Origin: Alphaproteobacteria bacterium
Lineage (GTDB): Bacteria > Pseudomonadota > Alphaproteobacteria > Rhizobiales > BM303
DNA length: 39,652 nucleotides
Reading direction: 5' to 3'
NCBI GenBank assembly: GCA_024275895.1
Contig: JAJRYE010000137.1
Coordinates: 1-39,652, forward strand
Made by a program: the position numbers and the translations under genes. The first letter of the stretch is position 1, and every line of letters begins with the position of its first letter. This document shows, piece by piece, positions 1 to 8,629 of this stretch. Below the pieces are notes generated by a model. The model was not told where the DNA came from. It saw nothing but the letters and a program-made list of their open reading frames with translations, and ran no database searches.

Positions 1-774
1 CATGTTGAATGCATTATTGGCCAGAAACAGCAAGGTGATTTCGGTAACCGAGAAGCCGAATTTTTCCACCATCAGGAACCCGGCGAAAACAACAAATATC
101 TGCCGCCGCGCTCCGGCCATGAAGGTCAGCAGATAGTACAGCCAGTAGCGTTTGCGCAGGAACAGCTTCTTTCTCTGCGCCACTTTTACCGGAAAGCGCG
201 GAAAACCGATCCAGAGCGCGATTGTGATCAAAATGGTCAATCCGCCGCCGCTGAGATAGACAAATGAATAATCCAGCTCCAGCAGTTTCCACGTCACCGA
301 AATCAGGGCAAAGGCGAGCAGCGCCGCAAAGGACCCGGCGGCAATGATCTGCCCCAGCGCCACCGGGGCTTCTTTTTTGCTCAGCCATTGCAGGGAAAGG
401 GACTGGTTCATGGTCTCGTAATAATGAAACCCGATCGACATCAGCAAGGTTGTGCAGTAAAGGCCGATTTCAGTGGGGAAATACCCGGTGATCGCCGTGC
501 CGATCCCGAGCAGCAGCAGCGAGACCAGCGCCAGGGTCTGCTCGCGCATCAGCAACAGCAGGAAAACGGCGGCAAAGGCCATGAAACCTGGAATTTCCCG
601 GATCGACTGGAGCATGCCGATTTCCGCGCCGGTAAATCCGGCTCGTTCAACGGTAAAATTATTGATCAGGGAGCGCCAGGTGGCAAAAGAAAGCTGCATG
701 GCGACGCTCATCAGCATCAACATGGCAACCGGGCTGCGCCAGCCACTTTTAAACGCTATGCGGAACATACTCAT
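1..774 (-). CDS. MFS transporter, N-terminal part (runs off the left edge)
   Basis: A continuous leftward frame of 258 codons runs from an ATG at 774 to base 1, so the C-terminal part is outside the window. The product begins MSMFRIAFKSGWRSP and shows about seven hydrophobic segments separated by short basic loops such as RKKLFLRKRYW. This is the layout of the first half of a Major Facilitator Superfamily permease in the inner membrane. A second in-frame ATG lies at 768. No clear Shine-Dalgarno is seen; a short imperfect hairpin (GGG, bulged A, GCGCT pairing with AGCGCCC) lies just upstream of the start. The small unknown gene at 862-1110 is on the same strand 87 bases upstream and may be co-transcribed. 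Substrate cannot be told. Family assignment rests on topology and general resemblance, not on a signature motif. Confidence 0.7.
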   Translation of the reverse strand, partial: MSMFRIAFKSGWRSPVAMLMLMSVAMQLSFATWRSLINNFTVERAGFTGAEIGMLQSIREIPGFMAFAAVFLLLLMREQTLALVSLLLLGIGTAITGYFPTEIGLYCTTLLMSIGFHYYETMNQSLSLQWLSKKEAPVALGQIIAAGSFAALLAFALISVTWKLLELDYSFVYLSGGGLTILITIALWIGFPRFPVKVAQRKKLFLRKRYWLYYLLTFMAGARRQIFVVFAGFLMVEKFGFSVTEITLLFLANNAFNM

Positions 775-861
775 TGGGCGCTTATATCAGCGCTCCCGGC
801 GCAATCCCAATGATATTAAAAATATTATTCCGGGGTGAAAAATATTCTTTCAGGCCTTCAT

Positions 862-1110
862 TCAATTCTTTTTATCGCTCTGGAGTTGTGCCTCCTCGAT
901 CGCCATCTCGATCAGATAGGAAAGAAACTCGGTATCGGCGCTGATCGCCAGATGGCGCAGCGGGATGAGCATTTCGGCAATATAACCGGCAATTTCTACA
1001 TCCTGAACCGATAGGGGCGCCTCGACTTCGGGGCCGGTAAAAGGTGTGGCAGCGGGAAGTTTCTCCCCGTCCCTGCCTTGCTCGTGTTCCGCTTTACTGC
1101 TCTTTATCAT
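862..1110 (-). CDS. small conserved-looking protein of unknown function (82 aa)
   Basis: The ATG at 1110 gives MIKSSKAEHEQGRDGEK, a charged and disordered-looking N-terminus, followed by an ordered half with a predicted amphipathic helix pair (VEIAGYIAEMLIPLRHLAIS and EFLSYLIEMAIEEAQLQ). It has no signal peptide or membrane segment, so it is probably cytoplasmic. A longer reading to a TTG at 1197 is possible, but it would make the inverted repeat at 1161-1195 coding, so the ATG is preferred. The helical half resembles short uncharacterised proteins of alphaproteobacteria, but no family can be named from sequence alone. It lies upstream of the MFS gene on the same strand and divergently from topA. 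Confidence 0.55.
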   Translation of the reverse strand: MIKSSKAEHEQGRDGEKLPAATPFTGPEVEAPLSVQDVEIAGYIAEMLIPLRHLAISADTEFLSYLIEMAIEEAQLQSDKKN

Positions 1111-1160
1111 TTTGACCGCCGCGCATTTTGATATGTAAAGTGATTCGCCGTGAATCCGGC

Positions 1161-1195
1161 GTTGCAAGGATACAACCTTTACGCTACTTTGCAAC
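1161..1195. promoter_or_regulatory. 7-bp perfect inverted repeat, operator-like
   Basis: GTTGCAA (1161-1167) and TTGCAAC (1189-1195) are exact reverse complements 21 bases apart, upstream of the small gene at 862-1110 and within the divergent region before topA. The 28-base centre spacing is close to three helical turns, as expected for a dimeric regulator. No regulator is identified. Confidence 0.25.
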
Positions 1196-1238
1196 AATTA
1201 CCCGCACAGGTAGCGCCTGTCATTCCCGCACATCGATG

Positions 1239-1296
1239 TTGACAAGGGTTTAGATATCAACCTAGTTCTTGACCAATCGGTGCGCAATGCGATAAG
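1239..1296 (+). promoter_or_regulatory. candidate topA promoter region
   Basis: A perfect -35 hexamer TTGACA lies at 1239-1244, but its 17-bp spaced -10 (CTAGTT, 1262-1267) is poor. A second pair, TTGACC (1269-1274) with GATAAG (1291-1296) at 16 bp, lies closer to the ATG at 1345. Either could drive topA. Assigned by eye only. Confidence 0.3.
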
Positions 1297-1344
1297 CCGC
1301 GCCAGTAAAATCAATCTAAAATAATAAAATCACACAAGGCCCAT

Positions 1345-3927
1345 ATGCCAATGAATATCGTTATCGTGGAGTCTCCGGCCAAGGCCAGGACCATAAACAA
1401 ATACCTCGGCAAGGACTATGAAGTTGTCGCTTCTTATGGCCATATCCGCGATCTCCCCTCCAAGGACGGCTCGGTCAAACCGGATGAGGATTTTGCCATG
1501 ACATGGCAGGCCGACGCCAAATCCGCCAAGCGCCTTAGCGAAATCGCCCGGCTGGTCAAGGGGGCCGACAAACTCATTCTCGCCACCGACCCTGACCGCG
1601 AGGGCGAGGCCATTTCCTGGCATTTGCTCGAAGTGCTGAAGAAAAAACGCGCCCTTAAAGATGTCAAGATCGAACGGGTTGCCTTCAACGCTGTGACCAA
1701 GGCGGCGATTCTGGACGCGCTGGCGCATCCACGCAAGATTGACGCCTCTCTGGTCGATGCCTATCTGGCGCGGCGGGCGCTGGATTATCTCGTGGGCTTT
1801 ACCCTCTCGCCGGTACTGTGGCGCAAGCTGCCCGGTTCGCGCTCCGCCGGGCGGGTGCAGTCGGTCGCCCTTCGTCTGGTGTGCAACCGCGAGACCGAGA
1901 TTGAAAGCTTCAAATCACGTGAATACTGGACCATCAGGGCGGCGCTCAAACCGGCAAGCGAAAACGCCCTTACCGCCCGGCTGGTCACGCTTGACGGTGA
2001 AAAGCTGGATAAATTCGCCATTCCCGATGAAATCCGCGCCCGAGAGCTCGAAGCCGCGCTCGGGCAAGCCGAATTTACGGTTTCCGACCTGAAAAAGAAA
2101 CCGCAGAAACGTAATCCCATGCCGCCCTTCACCACCTCCACCTTGCAGCAGGAGGCCTCGCGCAAGCTGGGCTTTTCCTCGCAGCAAACCATGCGCATCG
2201 CCCAGCAGCTCTATGAGGGGGTGAGTATTAATGGCGAAACCCAGGGCCTGATTACCTATATGCGTACCGATGCAGTGCAGATGGCGCCCGAAGGCGTCGC
2301 CGCCTGCCGCAACGCGATTGCCGCCAATTATGACAATCGCTACCTGCCCCCGGCCCCGCGCAATTACAAAACCAAGGCCAAGAATGCCCAGGAAGCGCAT
2401 GAGGCCATCCGCCCCAATGATTTTGACCGCAAGCCCAAAGAGGTCAGCCGTTTTCTTGATCAGGAGCAGGCCAAACTCTATACCCTGATCTGGAACCGCG
2501 CCGTTGCCAGCCAGATGAGCAGCGCCGAGTTCGAGCGCACCATTATCGAGATTGCCGCCGGCCGGCACGGGCTCCGCGCCACCGGGCAGGTGCTGGTTTT
2601 TGACGGTTTCCTGACCCTCTATCAGGAAAGCCGGGACGACGATAAAAACGGCGATGAGGATATGCGCCTGCCAAAGGTGAGCGCCGGAGAGCGGCTTGAG
2701 TTGCAAAAACTCGACTGCAACCAGCATTTCACCGAGCCGCCGCCGCGCTATACCGAAGCCAGTCTGATCAAGCGCATGGAAGAGCTGGGGATCGGTCGCC
2801 CCTCTACCTACACCTCCACATTGACGGTTCTGCGCGACCGGGAATATGTTCGCCTGGAAAAACGCCGCCTGATCCCGGAAGACAAGGGCCGCCTCGTCAC
2901 CGCTTTTCTGGAAAATTATTTCGACAAATATGTCGAGTTCGATTTTACCGCCGATCTGGAGGAAAAACTCGACAAGATTTCCAATGGCGATGCCCAGTGG
3001 AAGCAGGTTTTGCGCGAGTTCTGGCACGATTTCATAAAAACCGTTGAGGGCATCAGCGATCTGCGTGTTTCCGAAGTGCTCGACACCCTCAATGAGGCCA
3101 TGGGCGATCATGTCTTCCCGCCGCGCGAGGATGGCGGCGATGTGCGCCAGTGCCCCTCTTGCGAGGATGGCCGCCTGAGCCTGAAAGTCGGGCGTTTCGG
3201 TGCTTTTGTCGGCTGCTCGAATTATCCCGAATGCCGTTTCACCCGCCAGTTGGTGACGATTAACGGCAAGGATGCGCCGGCCCAGGGCAATGGTGAGCGC
3301 GAGTTGGGCGCCGACCCTGAAACCGGCAATATGGTCAAACAGCTTACCGGCCGTTTTGGTCCCTATGTGCAAATGGATTCAGGTGTTGAGGGTGAAAAAC
3401 CCAAGCGCGCCAGCCTGCCCAAGGGCATCGACCCGTCCGAAGTTGATCTTGAACTGGCTTTGAAACTGCTCTCCCTGCCGCGCGAAATCGGCCTTCATCC
3501 AGAAACCGGCCAGCCGGTAACCGCCGCTATCGGCCGCTATGGACCCTATGTCCACCATGACAAAACCTATGTAAATTTAAAGTCCTGGGAGGATGTCTTC
3601 ACAACCGGTCTTAATCACGCGGTGGCGCTGATTGCCGATAAAGCCAAAAGCCGCTCCGCGCCCGTTGCGCTCAAAGAGCTTGGCGCGCACCCGGAAGACG
3701 GTGAGCCGGTGCGCATTCTTGATGGCCGCTACGGGCCTTATGTGAAGCATCTGCGCACCAATGCTTCCCTGCCCAGGGGCACGGAGCCTGAAAGTGTGAC
3801 CATGGAACAGGCGGTGGAACTGCTCGCCGCCCGCGCCAAAAAGAAACCCGCCGCCAAACGCAAAAAAGCCCCGGCGAAGAAAAAACCGGCGGCAAGGAAA
3901 AAAACCGCCACGAAAAAGAAGGCGTAG
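1345..3927 (+). CDS. topA: DNA topoisomerase I (type IA)
   Basis: This 860-residue type IA topoisomerase relaxes negative supercoils through a 5'-phosphotyrosine intermediate. The Toprim domain opens with VIVESPAKARTINKYLG and contains the acidic ATDPDREGEAISWH motif near residue 80. The catalytic tyrosine is Y305 in GLITYMRTD. After residue 590 comes one four-cysteine zinc ribbon (CPSC ... CSNYPEC), then three GR(F/Y)GPYV repeats typical of bacterial topA C-termini. The protein ends in a lysine/alanine-rich tail of about 30 residues, probably for DNA or RNA-polymerase contact. An AAGG at about 1336 precedes the ATG; codon 3 (MN) is an alternative start. rnr follows closely on the same strand, the usual alphaproteobacterial neighbour. 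The dprA gene that often precedes topA is not present. Confidence 0.97.
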   Translation: MPMNIVIVESPAKARTINKYLGKDYEVVASYGHIRDLPSKDGSVKPDEDFAMTWQADAKSAKRLSEIARLVKGADKLILATDPDREGEAISWHLLEVLKKKRALKDVKIERVAFNAVTKAAILDALAHPRKIDASLVDAYLARRALDYLVGFTLSPVLWRKLPGSRSAGRVQSVALRLVCNRETEIESFKSREYWTIRAALKPASENALTARLVTLDGEKLDKFAIPDEIRARELEAALGQAEFTVSDLKKKPQKRNPMPPFTTSTLQQEASRKLGFSSQQTMRIAQQLYEGVSINGETQGLITYMRTDAVQMAPEGVAACRNAIAANYDNRYLPPAPRNYKTKAKNAQEAHEAIRPNDFDRKPKEVSRFLDQEQAKLYTLIWNRAVASQMSSAEFERTIIEIAAGRHGLRATGQVLVFDGFLTLYQESRDDDKNGDEDMRLPKVSAGERLELQKLDCNQHFTEPPPRYTEASLIKRMEELGIGRPSTYTSTLTVLRDREYVRLEKRRLIPEDKGRLVTAFLENYFDKYVEFDFTADLEEKLDKISNGDAQWKQVLREFWHDFIKTVEGISDLRVSEVLDTLNEAMGDHVFPPREDGGDVRQCPSCEDGRLSLKVGRFGAFVGCSNYPECRFTRQLVTINGKDAPAQGNGERELGADPETGNMVKQLTGRFGPYVQMDSGVEGEKPKRASLPKGIDPSEVDLELALKLLSLPREIGLHPETGQPVTAAIGRYGPYVHHDKTYVNLKSWEDVFTTGLNHAVALIADKAKSRSAPVALKELGAHPEDGEPVRILDGRYGPYVKHLRTNASLPRGTEPESVTMEQAVELLAARAKKKPAAKRKKAPAKKKPAARKKTATKKKA

Positions 3928-3975
3928 CAAGGCCCCCGTTTTGATTCATGAACTATTTTTAATGCCTCTGTTGAT

Positions 3976-6327
3976 GTGCTCATCCTCCCTGCCCCCCGTT
4001 CCGTCATCCGTACGAAGACCGGAGGGTGTGTTCTTTCGTATCCGGCAAACATCTTGACCAGACGCGGAACATATAAAGTCAGGCTTCCCTCGCGGGAGGA
4101 ACTCCTTGAATTTATTGCCCGGTCGGATCAGCGCGTGGGCCGGCGCGAGATTACCCGCGCTTTTAATATCAAAGGCGCAGCCAAGATCGGCTTGAAACGC
4201 CTGCTGCGGGAAATGAAAGCCGATGGCCTCATGGGCGCCAACACAAGAGACAAATCGCGCAAGGACGGCAAGAGCGGCGGGCGCATGACAAAAGTCGGCG
4301 TGGCGCAAATCACCGGGCGCGACATGGACGGGGAGTTGATCGCCAAACCGGCAAACTGGAACGAGGACGAGCACGGCCCCGCGCCGCGCATAGTTGTTGC
4401 CCCCGCATCGGCAAAAAACCCTGCCATGACGGCCGGAGTTGGCGACCGCATTCTGGCGCGCTTTGTCCCGCTGGAGCCCGATGGCGTGGACGGCTACCAG
4501 TTTGAAGCCCGCATTATCCGCCGCATCGGCAAGGCGAAAGAGACCGCCATGGGCGTTTTGCGCCGCTCGGACGGCAAGATGTTCATCGAGCCGGTAGATA
4601 AAAAGCGCCGTTACAGCTGGGATCTGGCCTCCGGCGGCGTAAAGGACGCCAAACCGGGCGATCTGGTCTCGGTCGAGCTGGCTCGGCGCAGCGTCTATGG
4701 CCGCAGCGAGGCGCGCATATTAAAGAGTTTCGGCCCTGCCGATACGCCGCGCACATTCAGCCTTATTGCCATCGAGGAACAGGCAATCCCCCTTGTCTTC
4801 CCGAACAAGGTGATAGCTGAAGCTGAAGCGGCAAAGCCCGCCGCCGCCAAAGGGCGCGAGGATTTGCGCGCCGTTCCCTTCATCACCATTGACCCTGCTG
4901 ATGCGCGCGATCATGATGATGCGGTCTGGGCCGCGCCCGATGATGACCCGAAAAATCCCGGCGGTCATGTGGTCATGGTGGCGATTGCCGATGTGGCGCA
5001 TTATGTGCGCCCCGGCTCCGCCCTTGACGCTGAAGCCTACAGGCGCGGCAACTCGGTCTATTTCCCCGACCGGGTGCTTCCCATGCTGCCCGAACGCATA
5101 TCCAATAATCTGTGTTCCCTGCGCCAGGGCGAGGTCCGCCCTGCCCTGGCCGTGCGCATGGTGTTCAACACGCACGGCAAAAAGCTCTCGCACCGTTTTG
5201 CGCGCGCGCTGATACGCTCGAGCGCCAAGCTCTCCTATACCCAGGCCCAGAGCGCCATAGACGGCGCCCCCGATGAGGCAACCGCTCCTTTGCTGGAAAC
5301 CACCCTGAAACCTTTATGGGCCGCTTACGCGGCGCTGAGCGAGGCGCACGACAAACGCGAGCCGCTTGATCTGAACCTGCCCGAGCGCAAGATCAGGCTT
5401 GATGATGAAGGCAATGTCATCGCCATCACCGTGCCCGAGCGTCTTGAGGCCCACAAACTCATTGAAGAGATGATGATTCAGGCCAATATCTGCGCCGCCG
5501 AAACCCTGGAGGCGAAAAAATCCCCCGCCCTTTACCGCATTCATGACGCCCCGTCGGAAGAAAAACTGCGCGCTCTGGCCGAATTTCTCAAAACCCTCGA
5601 TATCAAGCTGGCGCGCGGCCAGAGCATGCGCCCGGCCCATTTCAACCGCATTCTGGCCCAAACCGCCAATACGGAAAAATCCGAACTTGTCTCGACAGTG
5701 GTGCTGCGCTCGCAGGCCCAGGCAGTGTATTCGGCTGAAAATCACGGCCATTTCGGCCTTAATCTGCGCCGTTATTCGCATTTTACCTCACCCATCCGCC
5801 GCTATGCTGACCTCATCACTCACCGGATGCTGATCAAGGCACTGAATATGGGCAGCGATGGCATTGATAATGCGGCCATTTCCAATCTGGATAAAATCGC
5901 GCAAGAAATTTCCAGTCACGAACGCCGCGCCATGGCGGCGGAGCGCGACACCGTTGACCGCCTGATCGCCGCTTATCTGCAAAATCAGGTCGGCGCCAGC
6001 TTTTCCGCCCGTATCTCCGGCGTCACCCGCGCCGGGCTGTTTTTACGCCTTGCCGGCACCGGCGCTGACGGATTGTTGCCCATTTCCAAACTCGATGATG
6101 ACTATTATTACCACGAGGAACGCGAACACGCCCTCATCGGCGAGCGCAGCGGAAAAATCTACCGGCTCGGCGAGACCATTGAAGTGCGTCTGGTGGAGGC
6201 CGCGCCTGTGCGCGGCGCCTTGCGGTTTGAATTGCTGCAAAGCCGGGGAACTGCGAGCCCGGCCCCGCATAAAAAATACCGCAAGGGGCGCGGCAGAGGC
6301 CCGCAAGGCCGGCGGCGAAGACGATGA
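3976..6327 (+). CDS. rnr: ribonuclease R (RNB-family 3'-5' exoribonuclease)
   Basis: RNase R degrades structured RNA from the 3' end. In order, the protein has a winged-helix segment (LPSREELLEFI ... IKGAAKIGLKRLLREMK), cold-shock-type OB folds, the RNB catalytic domain, and an S1 domain (ARISGVTRAGLFLRLAGTGADG) followed by a very basic Arg/Gly tail. The metal-binding site TIDPADARDHDDAVW supplies D306, D312, D314 and D315. The start is uncertain. The frame is open from a GTG at 3976, but the conserved part begins about 36 residues later and a TTG at 4054 would fit family length better. The DNA between holds GGAGGG (4021-4026) in the loop of a 6-bp stem (4011-4016 with 4035-4040). The stop overlaps the next gene's ATG (ATGA), so rnr and the nudix gene are translationally coupled. 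Confidence 0.93.
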   Translation: MLILPAPRSVIRTKTGGCVLSYPANILTRRGTYKVRLPSREELLEFIARSDQRVGRREITRAFNIKGAAKIGLKRLLREMKADGLMGANTRDKSRKDGKSGGRMTKVGVAQITGRDMDGELIAKPANWNEDEHGPAPRIVVAPASAKNPAMTAGVGDRILARFVPLEPDGVDGYQFEARIIRRIGKAKETAMGVLRRSDGKMFIEPVDKKRRYSWDLASGGVKDAKPGDLVSVELARRSVYGRSEARILKSFGPADTPRTFSLIAIEEQAIPLVFPNKVIAEAEAAKPAAAKGREDLRAVPFITIDPADARDHDDAVWAAPDDDPKNPGGHVVMVAIADVAHYVRPGSALDAEAYRRGNSVYFPDRVLPMLPERISNNLCSLRQGEVRPALAVRMVFNTHGKKLSHRFARALIRSSAKLSYTQAQSAIDGAPDEATAPLLETTLKPLWAAYAALSEAHDKREPLDLNLPERKIRLDDEGNVIAITVPERLEAHKLIEEMMIQANICAAETLEAKKSPALYRIHDAPSEEKLRALAEFLKTLDIKLARGQSMRPAHFNRILAQTANTEKSELVSTVVLRSQAQAVYSAENHGHFGLNLRRYSHFTSPIRRYADLITHRMLIKALNMGSDGIDNAAISNLDKIAQEISSHERRAMAAERDTVDRLIAAYLQNQVGASFSARISGVTRAGLFLRLAGTGADGLLPISKLDDDYYYHEEREHALIGERSGKIYRLGETIEVRLVEAAPVRGALRFELLQSRGTASPAPHKKYRKGRGRGPQGRRRRR

Positions 6328-7064
6328 AGGCGCATCTTGACGAACTTAACAGCAAAATCAAACCGGCCCGGGGGGCCTATATCCGCCCCAAAGACGCCGC
6401 AACGCTGATAGTGATTGACCGCTCGGGAAAACAACCGAAATACCTGATGGGAAAGCGCCATAAGGATTCCGCCTTCATGCCGGGAAAATACGTCTTCCCC
6501 GGCGGGCAGGTGAACGCCTCCGACAGCCGCGCCCGGCCCTTGCGGGATCTGGCGCCGGTCACGGCCGGCAAGCTCACCTGCAATATGAAAGGCAAGGTCA
6601 GCACATCGCGCGCCCGGGCGCTGGTGATGGCGGCAATCCGCGAGACTTTCGAGGAAACCGGACTGGCACTGGGCGCGGCCCATAAAGGCGCCATATCCTC
6701 ACGCTCGCCGGACTGGAAGAGCTATTTTCAGACCGGGCTGGCGCCAAAGCTGGATCACTTCTTTTTCGCCGCCCGCGCCATCACCCCGCCGGGCCGCCCG
6801 CGTCGCTTCGACGCCCGGTTTTTTATTGCCGATGCCGGCGAAATCGGCGCGAATGCCTCCCCCGCCACAAGCGGCGATGGTGAATTGCTGGATGTTGCCT
6901 GGCTAAGCCTTGATGAGGCGCTGGGCAAGGATTTGCCTCTCATCACCCGCATCGTCCTGAAGGAAATTGAAACCCGCATAACCGCGCCCGATGGCTGGTC
7001 GCCACAATATCCGGTGCCGTTTTATTATTACCGCATCAACCGGTTTCATCTTGAGTTGATCTGA
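6324..7064 (+). CDS. Nudix hydrolase (NUDT7/8/19-like)
   Basis: This 246-residue protein contains the Nudix box core RETFEETG at residues 106-113, where the glutamates bind the metal. The glycine-rich start of the box (YVFPGGQVN, 56-64) is separated from the core by about 40 residues. That spacing is seen in the NUDT8/NUDT19-type group, whose members hydrolyse nucleoside-diphosphate-linked substrates including CoA derivatives. The true substrate cannot be inferred. Its ATG overlaps the rnr stop by four bases, so it is the last gene of a topA-rnr-nudix series. It ends 20 bases before the convergent COQ10/RatA gene. The small gap (7065-7084) contains two short overlapping inverted repeats (CTGACC/GGTCAG and CCGGT/ACCGG) but no T-run. 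Confidence 0.85.
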   Translation: MKAHLDELNSKIKPARGAYIRPKDAATLIVIDRSGKQPKYLMGKRHKDSAFMPGKYVFPGGQVNASDSRARPLRDLAPVTAGKLTCNMKGKVSTSRARALVMAAIRETFEETGLALGAAHKGAISSRSPDWKSYFQTGLAPKLDHFFFAARAITPPGRPRRFDARFFIADAGEIGANASPATSGDGELLDVAWLSLDEALGKDLPLITRIVLKEIETRITAPDGWSPQYPVPFYYYRINRFHLELI

Positions 7065-7084
7065 TCCGTTGTTGCCTGACCCGG

Positions 7085-7534
7085 TCAGACCGGATAAATC
7101 TGCATTGCCCGTGTCTCAAAGGCGCTCAGAAGGCGCATGAAGCTGTGCTCGAACAAACCGCCCACCAGAGAATTGAGCCCGCTCCGGCGCAGTTCAAAAT
7201 CGATGAAGAACTCTATCTCCGAGCCCCCGGCGGACAGATTTAAAAAACGCCAGTTGTTGTCAAGACGGCGAAACGGTCCCTTGATGTAATGGACATTGAT
7301 CGATTTACCGGCCGCATCAAGCGTGACCCGGGAGCGGAATCTTTCCCTGAATATTTTATAGCCGATCATCATATCGGCGGTCAGCACCTTGTTTTCGCCC
7401 TCATCCGCGCTGGCGATTATGCGCAAGCCGCTGCACCAGGGCAGGAATTCAGGATAGGCTTCCACATCCGCCACCAGAGTAAACATCTGATCCGCGCTCT
7501 GGGGCACCTTATGAACAATCCGCCGCGCCGGCAT
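7085..7534 (-). CDS. COQ10/RatA-type START-domain protein
   Basis: This 149-residue single-domain protein has the polyketide-cyclase/START fold signature of the COQ10/RatA family (VPQSADQMFTLVADVEAYPE near the N-terminus, FLPWCSGLRI, and a C-terminal amphipathic helix). In mitochondria and alphaproteobacteria, COQ10 binds ubiquinone and supports respiration; E. coli RatA was described as a ribosome-association toxin. In this setting, beside lipA and in a genome region dominated by complex I, the quinone-binding role is the better guess, but the sequence does not decide it. Its ATG overlaps the lipA stop codon (TGATG), so it is the second gene of a lipA operon, a conserved alphaproteobacterial pairing. 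Confidence 0.88.
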   Translation of the reverse strand: MPARRIVHKVPQSADQMFTLVADVEAYPEFLPWCSGLRIIASADEGENKVLTADMMIGYKIFRERFRSRVTLDAAGKSINVHYIKGPFRRLDNNWRFLNLSAGGSEIEFFIDFELRRSGLNSLVGGLFEHSFMRLLSAFETRAMQIYPV

Positions 7535-8472
7535 CAGTTGCCTTGCGCCTCGCGCGCCGCCTTCAGCCGGGCAAAATCGGCCCCCGCATGATAAGACGAA
7601 CGGGTGAGCGGGGTGGCGCTTACCAGCAAAAAGCCTTTTGAATAAGCCGTTTTCTCCAGCATCTTGAACTCATCCGGAGGGACAAAACGCGCCACCGCAT
7701 GATGCTTGCGGGTGGGTTGCAGATATTGCCCGACAGTGAGGAAATCGACCCCGGCGCTGCGCATGTCATCCATGACCTGCATGATCTGCCCGCGCGTCTC
7801 GCCAAGCCCCACCATCAGGCCGGATTTGGTGAATATTCCGGAATCAAGCTGTTTTGCCCGGTCAAGCAGTTTCAGCGAATGATAGTAGCGCGCCCCGGGG
7901 CGCACCGTCAGATAGAGCCCCGGCACCGTTTCCAGATTATGATTGAACACGTCTGGTTTTGCTTTAACAACGACCTCAAGTGCTTTGTTTTTACGTAAAA
8001 AATCAGGTGTTAAAACTTCAATGGTCGTAGCCGGTGATTTTGCCCTGATGGCCTCAATGGTTTGGGCGAAATGCGCCGCACCGCCATCTTCCAGATCATC
8101 CCGGTCAACGGAAGTTATCACCACATGTTCAAGCTCAAGCTGGGCGACGGAGCGCGCCACGCGCTGCGGCTCGCCCGCATCAAGCGGCAAGGGCAGCCCG
8201 GTGCGCACATTGCAAAAGGCGCAGGCGCGGGTGCAGGTGTCCCCCATGATCATCATGGTGGCGTGACGCCTTGCCCAGCACTCGCCGATATTGGGACAAC
8301 TGGCCTCTTCGCACACCGTGTGCATGTCATTGCCGCGCATCAGCTCGCGGGTGCGGTTATAGGCTTTTGAGCCCGGAGCCTTGACCCTGATCCATTCGGG
8401 TTTGCGCAAAACCGGCGTGTCGGGACGGCCCGCCTTTTCCGGGTGGCGTGGTTTTTGCAGAGTTTCGGGCAT
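7534..8472 (-). CDS. lipA: lipoyl synthase
   Basis: LipA is a radical-SAM enzyme that inserts two sulfurs into protein-bound octanoyl groups to form lipoyl cofactors. This 312-residue protein has both iron-sulfur motifs: the auxiliary-cluster cysteines C54, C59 and C65 ([12 protein letters not shown]) and the radical-SAM triad C80, C84 and C87 (CTRACAFC). The C-terminal RSSYHAG supplies the conserved serine ligand of the auxiliary cluster. The product serves the lipoyl domains of PdhB and PdhC encoded a few kilobases away, and 2-oxoglutarate dehydrogenase and glycine cleavage elsewhere. lipA usually follows lpdA directly in alphaproteobacteria; here the acyltransferase gene on the other strand separates them. 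A plausible promoter is at 8534-8562. Confidence 0.97.
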   Translation of the reverse strand: MPETLQKPRHPEKAGRPDTPVLRKPEWIRVKAPGSKAYNRTRELMRGNDMHTVCEEASCPNIGECWARRHATMMIMGDTCTRACAFCNVRTGLPLPLDAGEPQRVARSVAQLELEHVVITSVDRDDLEDGGAAHFAQTIEAIRAKSPATTIEVLTPDFLRKNKALEVVVKAKPDVFNHNLETVPGLYLTVRPGARYYHSLKLLDRAKQLDSGIFTKSGLMVGLGETRGQIMQVMDDMRSAGVDFLTVGQYLQPTRKHHAVARFVPPDEFKMLEKTAYSKGFLLVSATPLTRSSYHAGADFARLKAAREAQGN

Positions 8473-8533
8473 AGCGGATATGTGGTCTCAACTCGTCATT
8501 CTGGCACAGAACGCATGCCGTTGCGGGACATTT

Positions 8534-8562
8534 TCTATAGAGGATATTTGCCACCACCTCAA
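8534..8562 (-). promoter_or_regulatory. candidate lipA promoter
   Basis: Read leftward, TTGAGG (8562-8557), a 17-bp spacer and TATAGA (8539-8534) form a reasonable housekeeping promoter about 65 bases upstream of the lipA ATG. The remaining bases of the 157-base divergent region hold a CTAAAC/GTTTAG inverted repeat nearer the acyltransferase gene and no other clear signal. Confidence 0.45.
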
Positions 8563-8629
8563 GAAAGGCTCAGTCGAAACGACTAAACTAATATTTGCGG
8601 TTTAGAAGCAGTATAACAAGAGGAAGCTC

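Noticed and set aside
14-388. Leftward 124-codon frame inside the MFS gene
   Set aside because: It is out of frame with the membrane protein that runs open through 1-774; the latter has clear hydrophobic helices.
1218-1229. GTCATTCCCGC upstream of topA as another copy of the palindromic repeat
   Set aside because: Only half of the element matches and the other arm is missing; too short to call a copy.
1915-3372. Long antisense frame (485 codons) inside topA
   Set aside because: It is the complement of a well-conserved gene; the product has no domain pattern and reflects the GC-rich third positions of topA.
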